Positions 1 to 8,236 of a stretch of DNA of 64,000 nucleotides are shown here, in pieces; the first letter of the stretch is position 1, and the number at the start of each line of letters is the position of its first letter. Origin of the DNA: Spirochaetota bacterium (GTDB taxonomy: Bacteria; Spirochaetota; Spirochaetia; Treponematales; UBA12059); the NCBI GenBank assembly GCA_026398615.1, contig JAPLSN010000041.1, positions 66,578 to 130,577 on the forward strand. Direction: 5' to 3'. The position numbers were made by a program, and so were the translations under genes. The notes under the pieces are model-generated. The model was given only the letters and a program-made list of their open reading frames with translations. It searched no databases and was not told the origin of the DNA.

Positions 1-142
1 AGAGGATGGGCACCAGCGTGGTCGCACCAAACAGCGTAAGAACGTGCTGTAACCCTGCGACCGCCGAGAAACCCCATGATGGACGGCTATCGATTGGCCA
101 TGGCACTACTCGTGCGGTTGAGACACCTTGTTCTTCCGACAT
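1..142 (-). CDS. NCS2-family purine/pyrimidine permease, N-terminal part
   Basis: This gene runs off the left edge of the window; only the first 47 codons are visible. The ATG at 142 follows an AGGAGG ribosome site at 147-153. The segment GLQHVLTLFGATTLVPIL is the first transmembrane signature of xanthine/uracil permeases (NCS2, UraA/PbuX type). It is the last visible gene of a minus-strand cluster that includes a molybdenum hydroxylase of the xanthine dehydrogenase type, so it probably imports the heterocycle that this enzyme attacks. It has its own candidate promoter and a 5' leader with two perfect hairpins. Family assignment is confident; the exact substrate (xanthine, urate, uracil or other) is inference. 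Confidence 0.85.
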   Translation of the reverse strand, partial: MSEEQGVSTARVVPWPIDSRPSWGFSAVAGLQHVLTLFGATTLVPIL

Positions 143-167
143 TCTCAGCCTCCTCGTGAACGTTTCT

Positions 168-227
168 GATCGCCCCTATCACGGGCGATCGATTCCCCCG
201 ATCAGTTTCCTTGAAACACAACTGATC
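168..227 (-). promoter_or_regulatory. two-hairpin leader before the permease
   Basis: Two perfect inverted repeats sit between the promoter and the ribosome site. The first pairs GATCAGTT (200-207) with AACTGATC (220-227) around a 12-base loop. The second pairs GATCGCCC (168-175) with GGGCGATC (183-190) around a 7-base loop. No U-tract follows either, so they are not intrinsic terminators. I do not recognise a known riboswitch; they could be an attenuator, a protein-binding leader or an operator. Confidence 0.5.
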
Positions 228-230
228 AGC

Positions 231-257
231 ATCGTATCCAGTAAGTCGAATTGTCAA
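231..257 (-). promoter_or_regulatory. candidate promoter of the NCS2 permease
   Basis: On the minus strand a perfect TTGACA (257-252) is followed after 15 bases by TACGAT (236-231, 4 of 6 matches). The spacing is short, so the -10 call is tentative. It lies about 90 bases upstream of the permease start and would produce a leader containing both hairpins at 168-227. Confidence 0.45.
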
Positions 258-472
258 GGTATTTCAGGGTGAAAGACCTGATTTCTCCCTCCTTTAGTGC
301 ATCGATTTGACCAAGTCAGAAGACCCGCAGTTTCGATAAACATGCACCCCCCAGACCAAAACTCGCGTGAAATGAAGAGAAAGCAGCAGTCCTCGTCGGA
401 CGGCAAGAACGATCAATTGCGCCAACTTCCCGCTGCCCACGATGGCGACAGCAACGGCATCGCTTCATCGCA

Positions 473-2929
473 TTACGGCGTGATCGCGTGGTCCGGATCG
501 TGCCTCCTCGCCGCGGGATCCGAACGGCACGAGCCGCTCGGCGTCTTCGTGATCCAGTTGTCGATTGGCCCGGAGTTCCGCATCGCGCGCCATACGTCCT
601 CCGCCCGGATAGGCATGTGCAAGAGCTCCGCCCCGACGGCGTGCTGGATCGCGTTGCCGAGGGCGGGCGCCACCGAGATCATCGGATGCTCGCCCACGCC
701 GCGAGCGCCGTAGGGCCCATCCAGCTGCGGCGTTTCCACGACGGCGCAGTCGATCTCGTCAGGGATGTCCTTTGAAGTCGGAATCTTGTTGTCGGTGAAG
801 GACGGATTGAGCAGGTGGCCCTCCTGGTCGTAGATGTAGCCCTCGCAGACCGCGGTGCCGAGGCCTTGTACCATTCCGCCGATGCACTGGCCGCGCACGA
901 GATCCGGATTGATCGCTTTGCCGACGTCGAAGATCGAGGCGATTTTGAGTATGCGGAACTCGCCGGTCGCGGGGTCGACTTCCACGACGATTCCGTGCGC
1001 GCCGTAGGTCCAGTCCAGGGCCGGATACCCTTGCCCCGTTTCCTTGTCCAAGTTTGAAAGGCCCTGGGCGACGTAGCGGCCCACACCGATGAGCGGCCCG
1101 CCGATCGCGTTTCCGTCGGGATAGGCATAGCCGACCGCTATGCTCGCGAAGGTGACGCCCTGCTCGGGATGGTGCCTGACGAAGACCCGCGTATCGTCGT
1201 GGTCCAGGTCGCAGCTCTGGGCCCGCAGGATCTGACCGGCCGTCTCGTACGCGCCCTTCAACAAGTCATCGCAAGCCAGAATGCAGGCATTGCCGGTCAG
1301 GATGATGCCCTTGGACGCGACCGTCTGCCAGTCATAGGGGTCGCGGTCGGTATCCTTCTCCACCGTGACCTTTACCTGATCAAGGCGGAATTTCAGACGT
1401 TCCGCGACGATCTGGCTATACGCGGTGACGGATCCCTGCCCGATCTCGGTGAGGGCCAGGTTGACGAGCACCGTGCCGTCGGAGTTCATCCTGATGATGA
1501 CCGCAGTAGCCGTGAAAGGCGGCATGGCCGGCGCCTTGTGGAGCGCTGCGATGCCCTTTCCGATCTTCCGGCCCGTCTCCTTCTCGCGCGCCTTCTCGTC
1601 CGCGCTGAGCGAGCCGTAGCCGATGGACGCGGCGGCTTCGTTGATGCATTTGAGCACGTTGCCCGAGTTTTCGGAGATGACTTCCCCGGTGAGGGTGACC
1701 GAACCGGGACGGAGGGCGTTCTTGCGACGGAATTCCAGGGAATCCATGCCGATTGCCTGGGCCACCAGTTCCATGTGCCGTTCCAGGCCCCAGAAGAACT
1801 CGACATGGCCGAAGCCGCGATACGCTGTGCCGTAAGGCTTGTTCGTGTAGATCGTGTACGCGTCCAGCCAGGCGTTCGGGATCTCGTAGGGGCCGGCCCC
1901 CGAGTAGCCTGAAGCGCGCGTGACGTTCACCGCGTAGTCGGCGTAGGCCCCGGCATCCCAGTACATCGACATTTTCTGGGCGACGATTTTTCCGTCGGAA
2001 CGCACGCCCGTCTTGATCCGGTAGGTGAGAGCAGAGCGGCAGGGCAGGAGACTGAATTCTTCCTCGCGGGTTGCCTGGAACTTGACGGGCGCGCCCCCCG
2101 CCTTGCGGGAGAGACAGGCCACGAGGGGTTCGATATGGATGCCCGCCTTGCCGCCGAAGCCTCCGCCGACGTGCGGGATGACCACGCGCACCTTATTGAG
2201 CGGGAGCTTGAACGCATAGCAGAACAGACTGCGCACGGTGAAGGGCGATTGAGCGCTCGTCCAGATGGTCACGTCGTCTCCCGTCTTCCACTGGACGATC
2301 GCCACATGGGTTTCCATCGGTACGTGCTGGACCGACGGATTGGTGTATTCGCGCTCGATTATCCATTCAGACTCCGCGAAGCCCTTTTCCACGTCGCCCT
2401 TGCGGAGCTTCGTGAGGTTCGCGATATTGGTTCCGGGCACAGGCGTGAAAGCGGCCTTCACGAAGTCGTACGTGCCGAGGTCAGGATGCACCAGGGGCGC
2501 GTCCTTCTTGAGGGCGTCCATGTGGTTGAGGATGGGCGGAAGGACCTCGTACTTCACCTCGATGAGGTCGACCGCGGCTTTCGCGATTTCCAGGGTATCG
2601 GCGGCCACCGCGGCCACCGCTTCGCCGTAATGGCGGACTTCGCCCTTGGCGAGTATGTCCTTGTCCACCACGTACAGACCCAGCCGGTAATCGAGTTCCG
2701 ACCCGACGAGGACCGCGCGCACGCCCGGGAGGGCCTCTGCCTTCGATACATCGATTCCGAGTATCTTCGCTCTGGCGTGCGGGCTCTTCTTGACCTGGGC
2801 GTACAGCATGCCCGGCATGACCATGTCGCTGGCATAGACGGCCTGACCCGTCATCTTCTCCACGCCTTCAGCGCGCAGCGCGCCCTTACCGACGTATTTC
2901 AGGGTAGCGGGATCTTGATTTTCAAGCAT
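473..2929 (-). CDS. xanthine dehydrogenase-type molybdopterin-binding subunit
   Basis: Large catalytic subunit of a three-subunit molybdenum hydroxylase, expected to insert a water-derived oxygen into an N-heterocycle. An Ald_Xan_dh_C2-type N-terminal domain (about residues 12-120) is followed by the Mo-cofactor domain. GGGFGGK at 255-261 binds molybdopterin, AYRGFGH lies near 370 and the late GVGEHP supplies the catalytic Glu. At 818 aa it is slightly longer than most homologues, with an unusual Arg/Asp-rich tail. The ATG overlaps the end of the 2Fe-2S subunit gene by 8 bases, implying translational coupling. The neighbouring purine-type permease and AllFGH-like genes favour a purine or related heterocycle, but this family also hydroxylates nicotinate and aldehydes. 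Confidence 0.9.
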   Translation of the reverse strand: MLENQDPATLKYVGKGALRAEGVEKMTGQAVYASDMVMPGMLYAQVKKSPHARAKILGIDVSKAEALPGVRAVLVGSELDYRLGLYVVDKDILAKGEVRHYGEAVAAVAADTLEIAKAAVDLIEVKYEVLPPILNHMDALKKDAPLVHPDLGTYDFVKAAFTPVPGTNIANLTKLRKGDVEKGFAESEWIIEREYTNPSVQHVPMETHVAIVQWKTGDDVTIWTSAQSPFTVRSLFCYAFKLPLNKVRVVIPHVGGGFGGKAGIHIEPLVACLSRKAGGAPVKFQATREEEFSLLPCRSALTYRIKTGVRSDGKIVAQKMSMYWDAGAYADYAVNVTRASGYSGAGPYEIPNAWLDAYTIYTNKPYGTAYRGFGHVEFFWGLERHMELVAQAIGMDSLEFRRKNALRPGSVTLTGEVISENSGNVLKCINEAAASIGYGSLSADEKAREKETGRKIGKGIAALHKAPAMPPFTATAVIIRMNSDGTVLVNLALTEIGQGSVTAYSQIVAERLKFRLDQVKVTVEKDTDRDPYDWQTVASKGIILTGNACILACDDLLKGAYETAGQILRAQSCDLDHDDTRVFVRHHPEQGVTFASIAVGYAYPDGNAIGGPLIGVGRYVAQGLSNLDKETGQGYPALDWTYGAHGIVVEVDPATGEFRILKIASIFDVGKAINPDLVRGQCIGGMVQGLGTAVCEGYIYDQEGHLLNPSFTDNKIPTSKDIPDEIDCAVVETPQLDGPYGARGVGEHPMISVAPALGNAIQHAVGAELLHMPIRAEDVWRAMRNSGPIDNWITKTPSGSCRSDPAARRHDPDHAITP

Positions 2930-3410
2930 GCCTCAGTTCTCCCTTTTTCTCGAGCTGGCCGGAGACGTCGAGTACGGCCTCGACGATCTGTTGATAACCG
3001 GTACAGCGGCAAAAATTCCCTTCGATCCCTTCCTTGATTTCCGCGACCGTAGGTTTGGGTGTTCGATGCAGGAGTTCACGGGTCGACATGATCATGCCGG
3101 GGGTGCAGAAGCCGCACTGGACGGCATGGTGCTTCTGGAAGGCTTCCTGGAGATCCGAAAGCTTCCCGTCTTTCGCCTCGCCCTCGATGGTCTCCACCGC
3201 TCGACCGTCGGCCTCCACGGCGAGCACCATGCAGGAGTTTACGGTGAGCCCGTCGAAAAGAACGGTGCAGGCGCCGCATTCACCCGCGCCGCAACCTTCC
3301 TTCGTGCCGATCAGACCCAGGTCTTCGCGCAGAAAGCGGAGGAGGGTCCGGTTCTCCGCGACGTCGCGTTCGTAGCGTTTTCCGTTGACGGTTAGACTTA
3401 TCCTGGTCAT
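2922..3410 (-). CDS. xanthine dehydrogenase-type 2Fe-2S subunit
   Basis: Small iron-sulfur subunit that relays electrons from molybdenum to the FAD subunit. At 162 aa it has the usual length. The plant-type cluster is held by C40, C45, C48 and C60 (CGAGECGAC). The second, all-helical cluster uses C99, C102, C134 and C136 (CGFC and CRC). Its ATG overlaps the FAD subunit stop (ATGA), and its own end overlaps the large subunit start, so the three subunits are translated in a coupled FAD, FeS, Mo order. Confidence 0.95.
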   Translation of the reverse strand: MTRISLTVNGKRYERDVAENRTLLRFLREDLGLIGTKEGCGAGECGACTVLFDGLTVNSCMVLAVEADGRAVETIEGEAKDGKLSDLQEAFQKHHAVQCGFCTPGMIMSTRELLHRTPKPTVAEIKEGIEGNFCRCTGYQQIVEAVLDVSGQLEKKGELRHA

Positions 3411-4222
3411 TTCATCTCCTCCATGAGGCGGCGGACGAAGGTCTCGATCATGAATAGGCGATATTCCTTCGTGCAGCGCACGTCGCTGATCGGGCTGACG
3501 GCGGCCAGCACGGCCGCGACGGCTTCGTCCACGGAAGCCGTGCCCGGGAGTCCCGCGACGAGCACGGGAGTGGGCGCCGCCGAACTCACGGCGATCCTGA
3601 GGCTTCCGTTTTTACGTGCAATCGCGACGCCGACGATGCCGAGATCGTGGCCGTTGATCCGCTTGAGCTTGCGATACTCGCCCTTCGTGCCGGCCGCGGA
3701 GGCAGGAACGACGATGCGCTCGAGAATTTCGTCCTTGGCGAGCACGGTTTTCTTGACGCCCGTGAAGAACTCGGAGAAGAGGACGGAGCGCGATCCCCGC
3801 GCCGAGGCGATTTCAGCGCGGGCGCCGAGGCAGAGCAGCGCCGGCGCCATGTCGGAGCAGGGGGACGCGTTTACGACGTTTCCGATCACGGTCGCCCGGT
3901 TCCTGATCTGGTAGGAGGCGAGATCTTGGGCGCAGACGGCCAGCAGGGGGAAGTTTGCGCGGACGCGCTTGTCGCGAAGCACGTCGTTGATCGTGGCAGC
4001 CGGGAGCAGAGACAAACCTTCCGCCGGATCCCAAGCCAGTCCGCCGTAACCTTCCACCCGTTTCACGTCGATCACGAGTCCGGGCTTCATGTTGCCGCCC
4101 CGGATATTGACGAGCAGGTCGGTCCCGCCCGCGAGCACCTTCGCGTGGTCGCCGTGTTCGGCCAGCAGATCCAACAGTTCCGAACGGCTCCGCGGAGCCG
4201 CATACCTGAAGCCATGGAGCAT
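3407..4222 (-). CDS. xanthine dehydrogenase-type FAD-binding subunit
   Basis: Medium (CoxM-like) subunit of the molybdenum hydroxylase, 271 aa. The FAD-binding AGGTDLL loop is at 31-37 and the second flavin motif IGNVVNASPCSD at 113-124. The C-terminal CO-dehydrogenase flavoprotein domain follows. The start is fixed by AAGGAGG just before ATG 4222. It follows the DUF2877 gene after a 137-base gap, the longest gap between genes of the operon apart from the one before the permease, so a secondary promoter or processing site there is possible. Confidence 0.93.
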   Translation of the reverse strand: MLHGFRYAAPRSRSELLDLLAEHGDHAKVLAGGTDLLVNIRGGNMKPGLVIDVKRVEGYGGLAWDPAEGLSLLPAATINDVLRDKRVRANFPLLAVCAQDLASYQIRNRATVIGNVVNASPCSDMAPALLCLGARAEIASARGSRSVLFSEFFTGVKKTVLAKDEILERIVVPASAAGTKGEYRKLKRINGHDLGIVGVAIARKNGSLRIAVSSAAPTPVLVAGLPGTASVDEAVAAVLAAVSPISDVRCTKEYRLFMIETFVRRLMEEMK

Positions 4223-4359
4223 AGATCCTCCTTCAATTCGCCACGATGCGCGTTCCCGTCCCGCCCCGAAGGGCTCCGGGCTTGTTTTCCCGATATATCA
4301 TGATGGCTTCGCGGCCGCCGCTTGCAGCGACCACGTGATCCCGATCTTCTTTCTCATCC

Positions 4360-5286
4360 TCATCCTCCGATCTCGTTCCGATAGGCGAACAGGAAACCCG
4401 CCGCCGCGTCCATTCCCGAGCCATGGCCGAGATCGCCGAGAACGGCGACCGTATTGTCCATTTCACCCGTCGCCCCGAGCGCTGCGTCCGCGAAAGAGAC
4501 GAGGGCGGCGCCGAAGCGGCCTTCGACAGCGTCAGCGAGGAAACCAGCGGAAATATCGTTCGTGCGCCCGAGGAGACCGGCGTCACTTTCAAGCGCTGCC
4601 GCTCTCCACCCGTTCAGGAAAGCATCCAGATCAGCATCGTCGGTGGCGCGCGAACGCAGGCCGGCGAAATAGCCGCAGAGGAAGTCGTCGCCCGCTGGGG
4701 TAAGACCCGGACCGAAGCCCGCGAGACCGAGCGCGGCGTCGAGAAAAATGAGGACGCAGCGCGCGCTGACCGCCGTCTCCAGCGCCCGGGCGGCGCGTAC
4801 GAATCGCGCAGGGAAGCCTTCCCCCGCCGGAACGTCCGCACCGAGAAGCGCAGGGAGCGAAGGCTCTGAATGGCGTTCCGAACGCAGCGCGGCCACAGCT
4901 GCCGAGGCCGCGCGAAGGGGTCCCAGGCGCGCGGATGCGGGAAAGGGTTCGACGACGGAGCGCAAGGGAGCTTCCTCGCGCGAAAGGACGCGCGAACGCG
5001 GCAGCGTCACGACGGGAGCGGCGCCGGCGAAGCATACAGCCGAACCGTCGAAACGCCCGGCATCGCCCGGTTCGAGTCCCCAGTCATCGAATCGGGCGCC
5101 CGGCACGACGGCCGCTCGCGGGTGTGTCGTGGCCGCTTCTGAAACAAGGGAAAGCAGGAGGCTGCCGCCCGAGGGTCTCAGATTCACGGCTCGGGAAAAA
5201 ACGCTGTGCACGGCAAAGGAAAAGGCGTCCGTGGGGAAAAAAGAACCCGCCGACGATGCGGCAAGGCTACATGGCGAGATGCGCAC
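4360..5286 (-). CDS. DUF2877 protein, AllH-like carbamoyltransferase component
   Basis: The signature GFGPGLTPAGDDFLCG and the following TNDISAGFL mark the DUF2877 family. The E. coli member (AllH, formerly YlbF) works with AllF (FdrA) and AllG (DUF1116) as oxamate carbamoyltransferase; both partners are encoded upstream in this operon. The role here is inferred from that triad. I chose GTG 5286, which overlaps the regulator gene by 20 bases and gives 308 aa; the reading frame is open further upstream but only inside the regulator gene. The N-terminal half is Ala/Ser/Arg-rich and poorly conserved. Confidence 0.75.
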   Translation of the reverse strand: MRISPCSLAASSAGSFFPTDAFSFAVHSVFSRAVNLRPSGGSLLLSLVSEAATTHPRAAVVPGARFDDWGLEPGDAGRFDGSAVCFAGAAPVVTLPRSRVLSREEAPLRSVVEPFPASARLGPLRAASAAVAALRSERHSEPSLPALLGADVPAGEGFPARFVRAARALETAVSARCVLIFLDAALGLAGFGPGLTPAGDDFLCGYFAGLRSRATDDADLDAFLNGWRAAALESDAGLLGRTNDISAGFLADAVEGRFGAALVSFADAALGATGEMDNTVAVLGDLGHGSGMDAAAGFLFAYRNEIGG

Positions 5287-5935
5287 GTACCAAGGCGTCC
5301 CGTATCGCCGCTTCAACGTTGGTTTTGCCCCATTCAATATTTCGCCGGAGCGCTGCGACCGCCGCAGCGCGGTCGCGCCGTTTGAGCGCACCGATGATTT
5401 CCAGGTGATCGGAACAGGTCCTTCTGAGCCGCTCCGTGTTCGTGATGTCCGAGATGCGGACGAAATGGATGCGTGAGTCGATGTCGGCGAGCATCAGTGC
5501 CAGGGCGCCGTTCCCGCATTCGCGCGCAAGCAGACGGTGGAATTCCTCGTCTTCCGCCGCGGCGTTCGGAGCCAGCTCCGGTAGTCCGTCGAGCAGGGCT
5601 TTCCAGCGCTCATCCAGAACATCCAGCGTCGCGCCGTCGACACCCTTTTCGCACAGGTAATCCATGACGGCGGTCTCAAGGATGATGCGGACATCGTAGA
5701 GGTCCTTGATTTCTTTCAGGTCCAGGCGCCGAACCGTATAACCCTGGCAGGCCTTCTTGTCCACAAGTCCACGCTCGGCGAGCATGCCGAGCGCCTCCCG
5801 GATGGGACTGCGGCTCACCGCGAATTCGGAGCAGAGTTCCTCTTCCGTGAGGCGATGGCCCGGAGGATATTCCCATTTGAGTATCCGTTCGCTGAGGCGC
5901 TCGTACACGTCGACGCTCAGATTCGCCTCTGCCAT
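5267..5935 (-). CDS. FCD-domain GntR-family transcriptional regulator
   Basis: 222 aa. The winged helix is at about residues 10-72, with the recognition region around SEFAVSRSPIREAL. An all-helical FCD ligand-binding domain follows, with conserved His in EFHRLL and SDHLEIIGAL that usually hold a metal and a carboxylate effector. The gene lies inside the catabolic operon, between the DUF35 and DUF2877 genes, so it is probably autoregulated. FCD regulators commonly bind short palindromes of the TTGTATACAA kind; exactly this sequence lies within the operon's leading promoter. Start ATG 5935 has GGGAAGGG upstream. Confidence 0.9.
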   Translation of the reverse strand: MAEANLSVDVYERLSERILKWEYPPGHRLTEEELCSEFAVSRSPIREALGMLAERGLVDKKACQGYTVRRLDLKEIKDLYDVRIILETAVMDYLCEKGVDGATLDVLDERWKALLDGLPELAPNAAAEDEEFHRLLARECGNGALALMLADIDSRIHFVRISDITNTERLRRTCSDHLEIIGALKRRDRAAAVAALRRNIEWGKTNVEAAIRDALVRAHLAM

Positions 5936-5945
5936 CGCCCTTCCC

Positions 5946-6326
5946 TTATTTAAATACGAAAATCTTGACCGGCTTGCCCGGCCGCTCGTCCGATTCCTCG
6001 ACCGTCGCGGCAAGCTTCATGCCGGTTTTTGGCTCCTCGACTTCCACGCGCCCGGAAGCGCGCAGTCCGTTTTCGAACTGCACGATCCCGAACTGCAGGA
6101 ATTTCTTGGTATAGCCCTCGGGCAGGTTCCAGACGCGCGTCCAGGTGAGAAGGGTACAGGGACCTTCCAGATCGAAGGTGGACCAGGACTTTCCCGTCAC
6201 CGGATCGCGGCGCTTGTTGCACTTGCCGCAAATCATTGGAGCCGGATAGTAAATCGCTCCGCAGGTATCGCATCTGTACGCGCTGATCTTGGGCGCCTGG
6301 AAATCGTACATGCTGAAATCGATCAT
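5946..6326 (-). CDS. Zn-ribbon OB-fold (DUF35) partner of the thiolase-like protein
   Basis: 126 aa. A rubredoxin-like zinc ribbon (C19, C22, C33, C36) is followed by an OB fold (about 48-125). Proteins of this family form complexes with thiolase-like enzymes, for example ChsH2 DUF35 with the aldolase Ltp2 in steroid side-chain degradation, PhlB in acylphloroglucinol synthesis, and the archaeal thiolase/HMG-CoA synthase complex. The thiolase-like gene ends 10 bases upstream, so the two almost certainly form one complex. AGGAGG precedes the ATG. Confidence 0.88.
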   Translation of the reverse strand: MIDFSMYDFQAPKISAYRCDTCGAIYYPAPMICGKCNKRRDPVTGKSWSTFDLEGPCTLLTWTRVWNLPEGYTKKFLQFGIVQFENGLRASGRVEVEEPKTGMKLAATVEESDERPGKPVKIFVFK

Positions 6327-6336
6327 GGCGTCCTCC

Positions 6337-7536
6337 TCAATCCTTCGCGCAGATGACCGCGGCGACGTTGTTGCCGAAGCCGCCGAAGTTAACGGACATG
6401 CCGTACTTCGGATCCTTCACCTGCCGCCCCTCCTCCGCCTCGCCGCGCAACTGCCGGACAAGCTCCACCACCTGGGAGACGCCCGTGGCCCCGACCGGAT
6501 GGCCCTTCGACTTGAGGCCGCCCGAAGTATTGATCGGGAACCTCCCGTCGATGCGGGTTTCTCCCTTTCGCACCGCCAGGAAGGATTTCCCGCGCTCGAA
6601 GAAACCGAGTTCCTCGCTGATCGCGAGTTCGAGTATCACGAAGGCGTCGTGGAGTTCGGCGAAGGAAATGTCCTTCGGCCCCAAACCCGCCATCTTGTAG
6701 GCCTTCTCCCCCGCGATGCGGACCGCGTTCAGCTGCAGGGGATCCTTGCGGTTATGCACGCAGTGCGTATCCGTCGCGCTCGCGACTCCCGCGATGCGTA
6801 CAGGCTTCTTCGCGAACTGCTTCGCCCTGGGTGAATCCATGTTGACGAGCAGGAGCGCCGCGGCTCCGTCGGAGACGGGGCAGGTGGAGTACATGCGCAG
6901 GGGCTCGGCGATGTAGTTGTTGACGACGTCGGCCTCGGGGCCGTCGGCGATCGCTTCGATGGTACAGGTGGCCTGGACGTGCGCGTACTTGTTCCTGGCG
7001 CCGTTGTCGTGGCTTTTCACGGCCACCAGCGCTAGGTCGCGCTCGGTCAGGCCGTACTTTTCCATGTAGAGACGGGTGAACATGCCGCCGAACCCGGGAA
7101 GGGTCAAGCCCATGTTGTACTCCGTGTCGGTATCGAGCATGGTGGCGACGATATCCGTCGCGCTCCAGCCGTTCACCTTGCGCATGATCTCGCCGCCCAC
7201 CACGAGCACGACATCGGCCATTCCGGACGCGATGGCCATGTAGCCGATCTTTACGGCACTTGCACCGGAGGCCGGGCCGTTTTCTATGAGTTCCGCGGGC
7301 ACCGGCTCCATATCCATCCGGCTGATGAGAGCGGAGGCGACCGCGGACTGGTGACAGAACATGCCCGAAGCCATGTTCGCGACGAAAACCTGGTCGATTT
7401 CCTTCCGTTGGGCAAGGTATCCCGCGTCCTGGAGGGCGTCGGTGGCCGCGTAGGCCATGACGTCCGCCAGGTCGTATTCGGAGGAATTCCCGAAACGGGT
7501 GTGTCCGATTCCGACTATTCCAACCCTGGCGGCCAT
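6337..7536 (-). CDS. thiolase-like protein lacking the nucleophilic Cys
   Basis: 399 aa with the SCP-x/archaeal thiolase fold. The N-terminal VGIVGIGHTRFG, His296 (ELHDAF) and His346 (GGLKSKGHPVGATG) are conserved. The nucleophile loop, normally a C-A-S-G motif, reads ENGPASG at 85-91, with Pro88 in the Cys position. Classical thiolysis is therefore unlikely. Cys-less Ltp2-type members paired with DUF35 proteins act as retro-aldolases, which this could do on a ring-opened intermediate. It is followed directly by its DUF35 partner. Fold is confident; reaction is inference. Confidence 0.85.
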   Translation of the reverse strand: MAARVGIVGIGHTRFGNSSEYDLADVMAYAATDALQDAGYLAQRKEIDQVFVANMASGMFCHQSAVASALISRMDMEPVPAELIENGPASGASAVKIGYMAIASGMADVVLVVGGEIMRKVNGWSATDIVATMLDTDTEYNMGLTLPGFGGMFTRLYMEKYGLTERDLALVAVKSHDNGARNKYAHVQATCTIEAIADGPEADVVNNYIAEPLRMYSTCPVSDGAAALLLVNMDSPRAKQFAKKPVRIAGVASATDTHCVHNRKDPLQLNAVRIAGEKAYKMAGLGPKDISFAELHDAFVILELAISEELGFFERGKSFLAVRKGETRIDGRFPINTSGGLKSKGHPVGATGVSQVVELVRQLRGEAEEGRQVKDPKYGMSVNFGGFGNNVAAVICAKD

Positions 7537-7539
7537 ACG

Positions 7540-8226
7540 TTACCTCTTGAAGTCGGGGATCTGGGGATACTCACTCGGCATGATCAGCCTGGCGGCGGAC
7601 TTGAGGTCCGCTTCCGAGGCGGGGCGGGTTCCCGTGCACTTCACGCTTCTTACCGCGTTCCAGAGCTTTCGGGTAAGCACGAAGGTGGGAACGCCGCCGA
7701 GTTCGTGGCGGACATCGGGATACTTGTCCGAGCGGTCTTCCAGCTGGTACTCGATCATCCAGCGCTTGAAGCCGATGGGGCTCTCCGCGACGATCCAGAC
7801 CTCTTCTTCGCCGAGGATGTCGATATGGTTCTCCATCTTCGCGGCGAAGAGCTGAGCGCCGATGCGCAGTCCGCGCTTTATCGTCATGGTGTGGAGGCTC
7901 ATGCCGATCTTGTCGGAAACGTGGCGGCTCGTGACGATGCCCGCGATGACGCCGTTGATGGCGCCGACGAGGGCGAATTCGTTGGCGACGCGGTAGCGGT
8001 ACCAACCGAGCAGCTCGGAGTACATCCTCGCCGCTACGATGTCGTAGTAATCGGTCGGCACGCCGATAAGCGGGAACACGGTGCCGAGGAGTACGCCGAT
8101 CTCTTCGCGCCTGGCCTCGCGGACGACCATCTTCTCACCGGAGGCAAGCGTGATCACCTTCGGGGGATAGGGTTTGAGCGCAACCTCGGGCGGGCGGAGT
8201 TTCTTCTCCAATTCATCGATAGCCAT
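7540..8226 (-). CDS. unrecognised protein, possible GNAT-like acyltransferase
   Basis: 228 aa, soluble, no signal peptide. Residues about 32-150 have the look of a GNAT fold: MVVREARREEIGVLL at the start and FALVGAINGVIAGIVTSR as the central strand pair. I cannot place the C-terminal 80 residues. It sits 3 bases upstream of the thiolase-like gene and is preceded by AAGGAG, so it is a genuine operon member. It may acylate or otherwise prime the intermediate handled by the thiolase-like/DUF35 pair, but no function should be asserted. Confidence 0.6.
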   Translation of the reverse strand: MAIDELEKKLRPPEVALKPYPPKVITLASGEKMVVREARREEIGVLLGTVFPLIGVPTDYYDIVAARMYSELLGWYRYRVANEFALVGAINGVIAGIVTSRHVSDKIGMSLHTMTIKRGLRIGAQLFAAKMENHIDILGEEEVWIVAESPIGFKRWMIEYQLEDRSDKYPDVRHELGGVPTFVLTRKLWNAVRSVKCTGTRPASEADLKSAARLIMPSEYPQIPDFKR

Positions 8227-8236
8227 GATCTTCTCC

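Larger units (their letters stand above)
143..472. other. intergenic stretch with permease promoter and a possible eroded ORF
   Basis: This 330-base gap separates the hydroxylase large subunit from the permease. Besides the leader and promoter, it contains an open minus-strand frame (464-294) with no start codon that reads VAIVGSGKLAQLIVLAV near its beginning. This faintly resembles the Rossmann segment of a medium-chain dehydrogenase. It is more likely gene debris or chance than a functional gene. Confidence 0.3.

Noticed and set aside
6-272. plus-strand ORF over the permease start and leader
   Set aside because: Antisense to the permease N-terminus and its promoter; no ribosome site.
4233-4359. 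possible short minus-strand gene between DUF2877 and the FAD subunit (ending IMIYRENKPGALRGG...)
   Set aside because: The tail looks mildly protein-like, but there is no start codon with a ribosome site and no family match; kept as intergenic.
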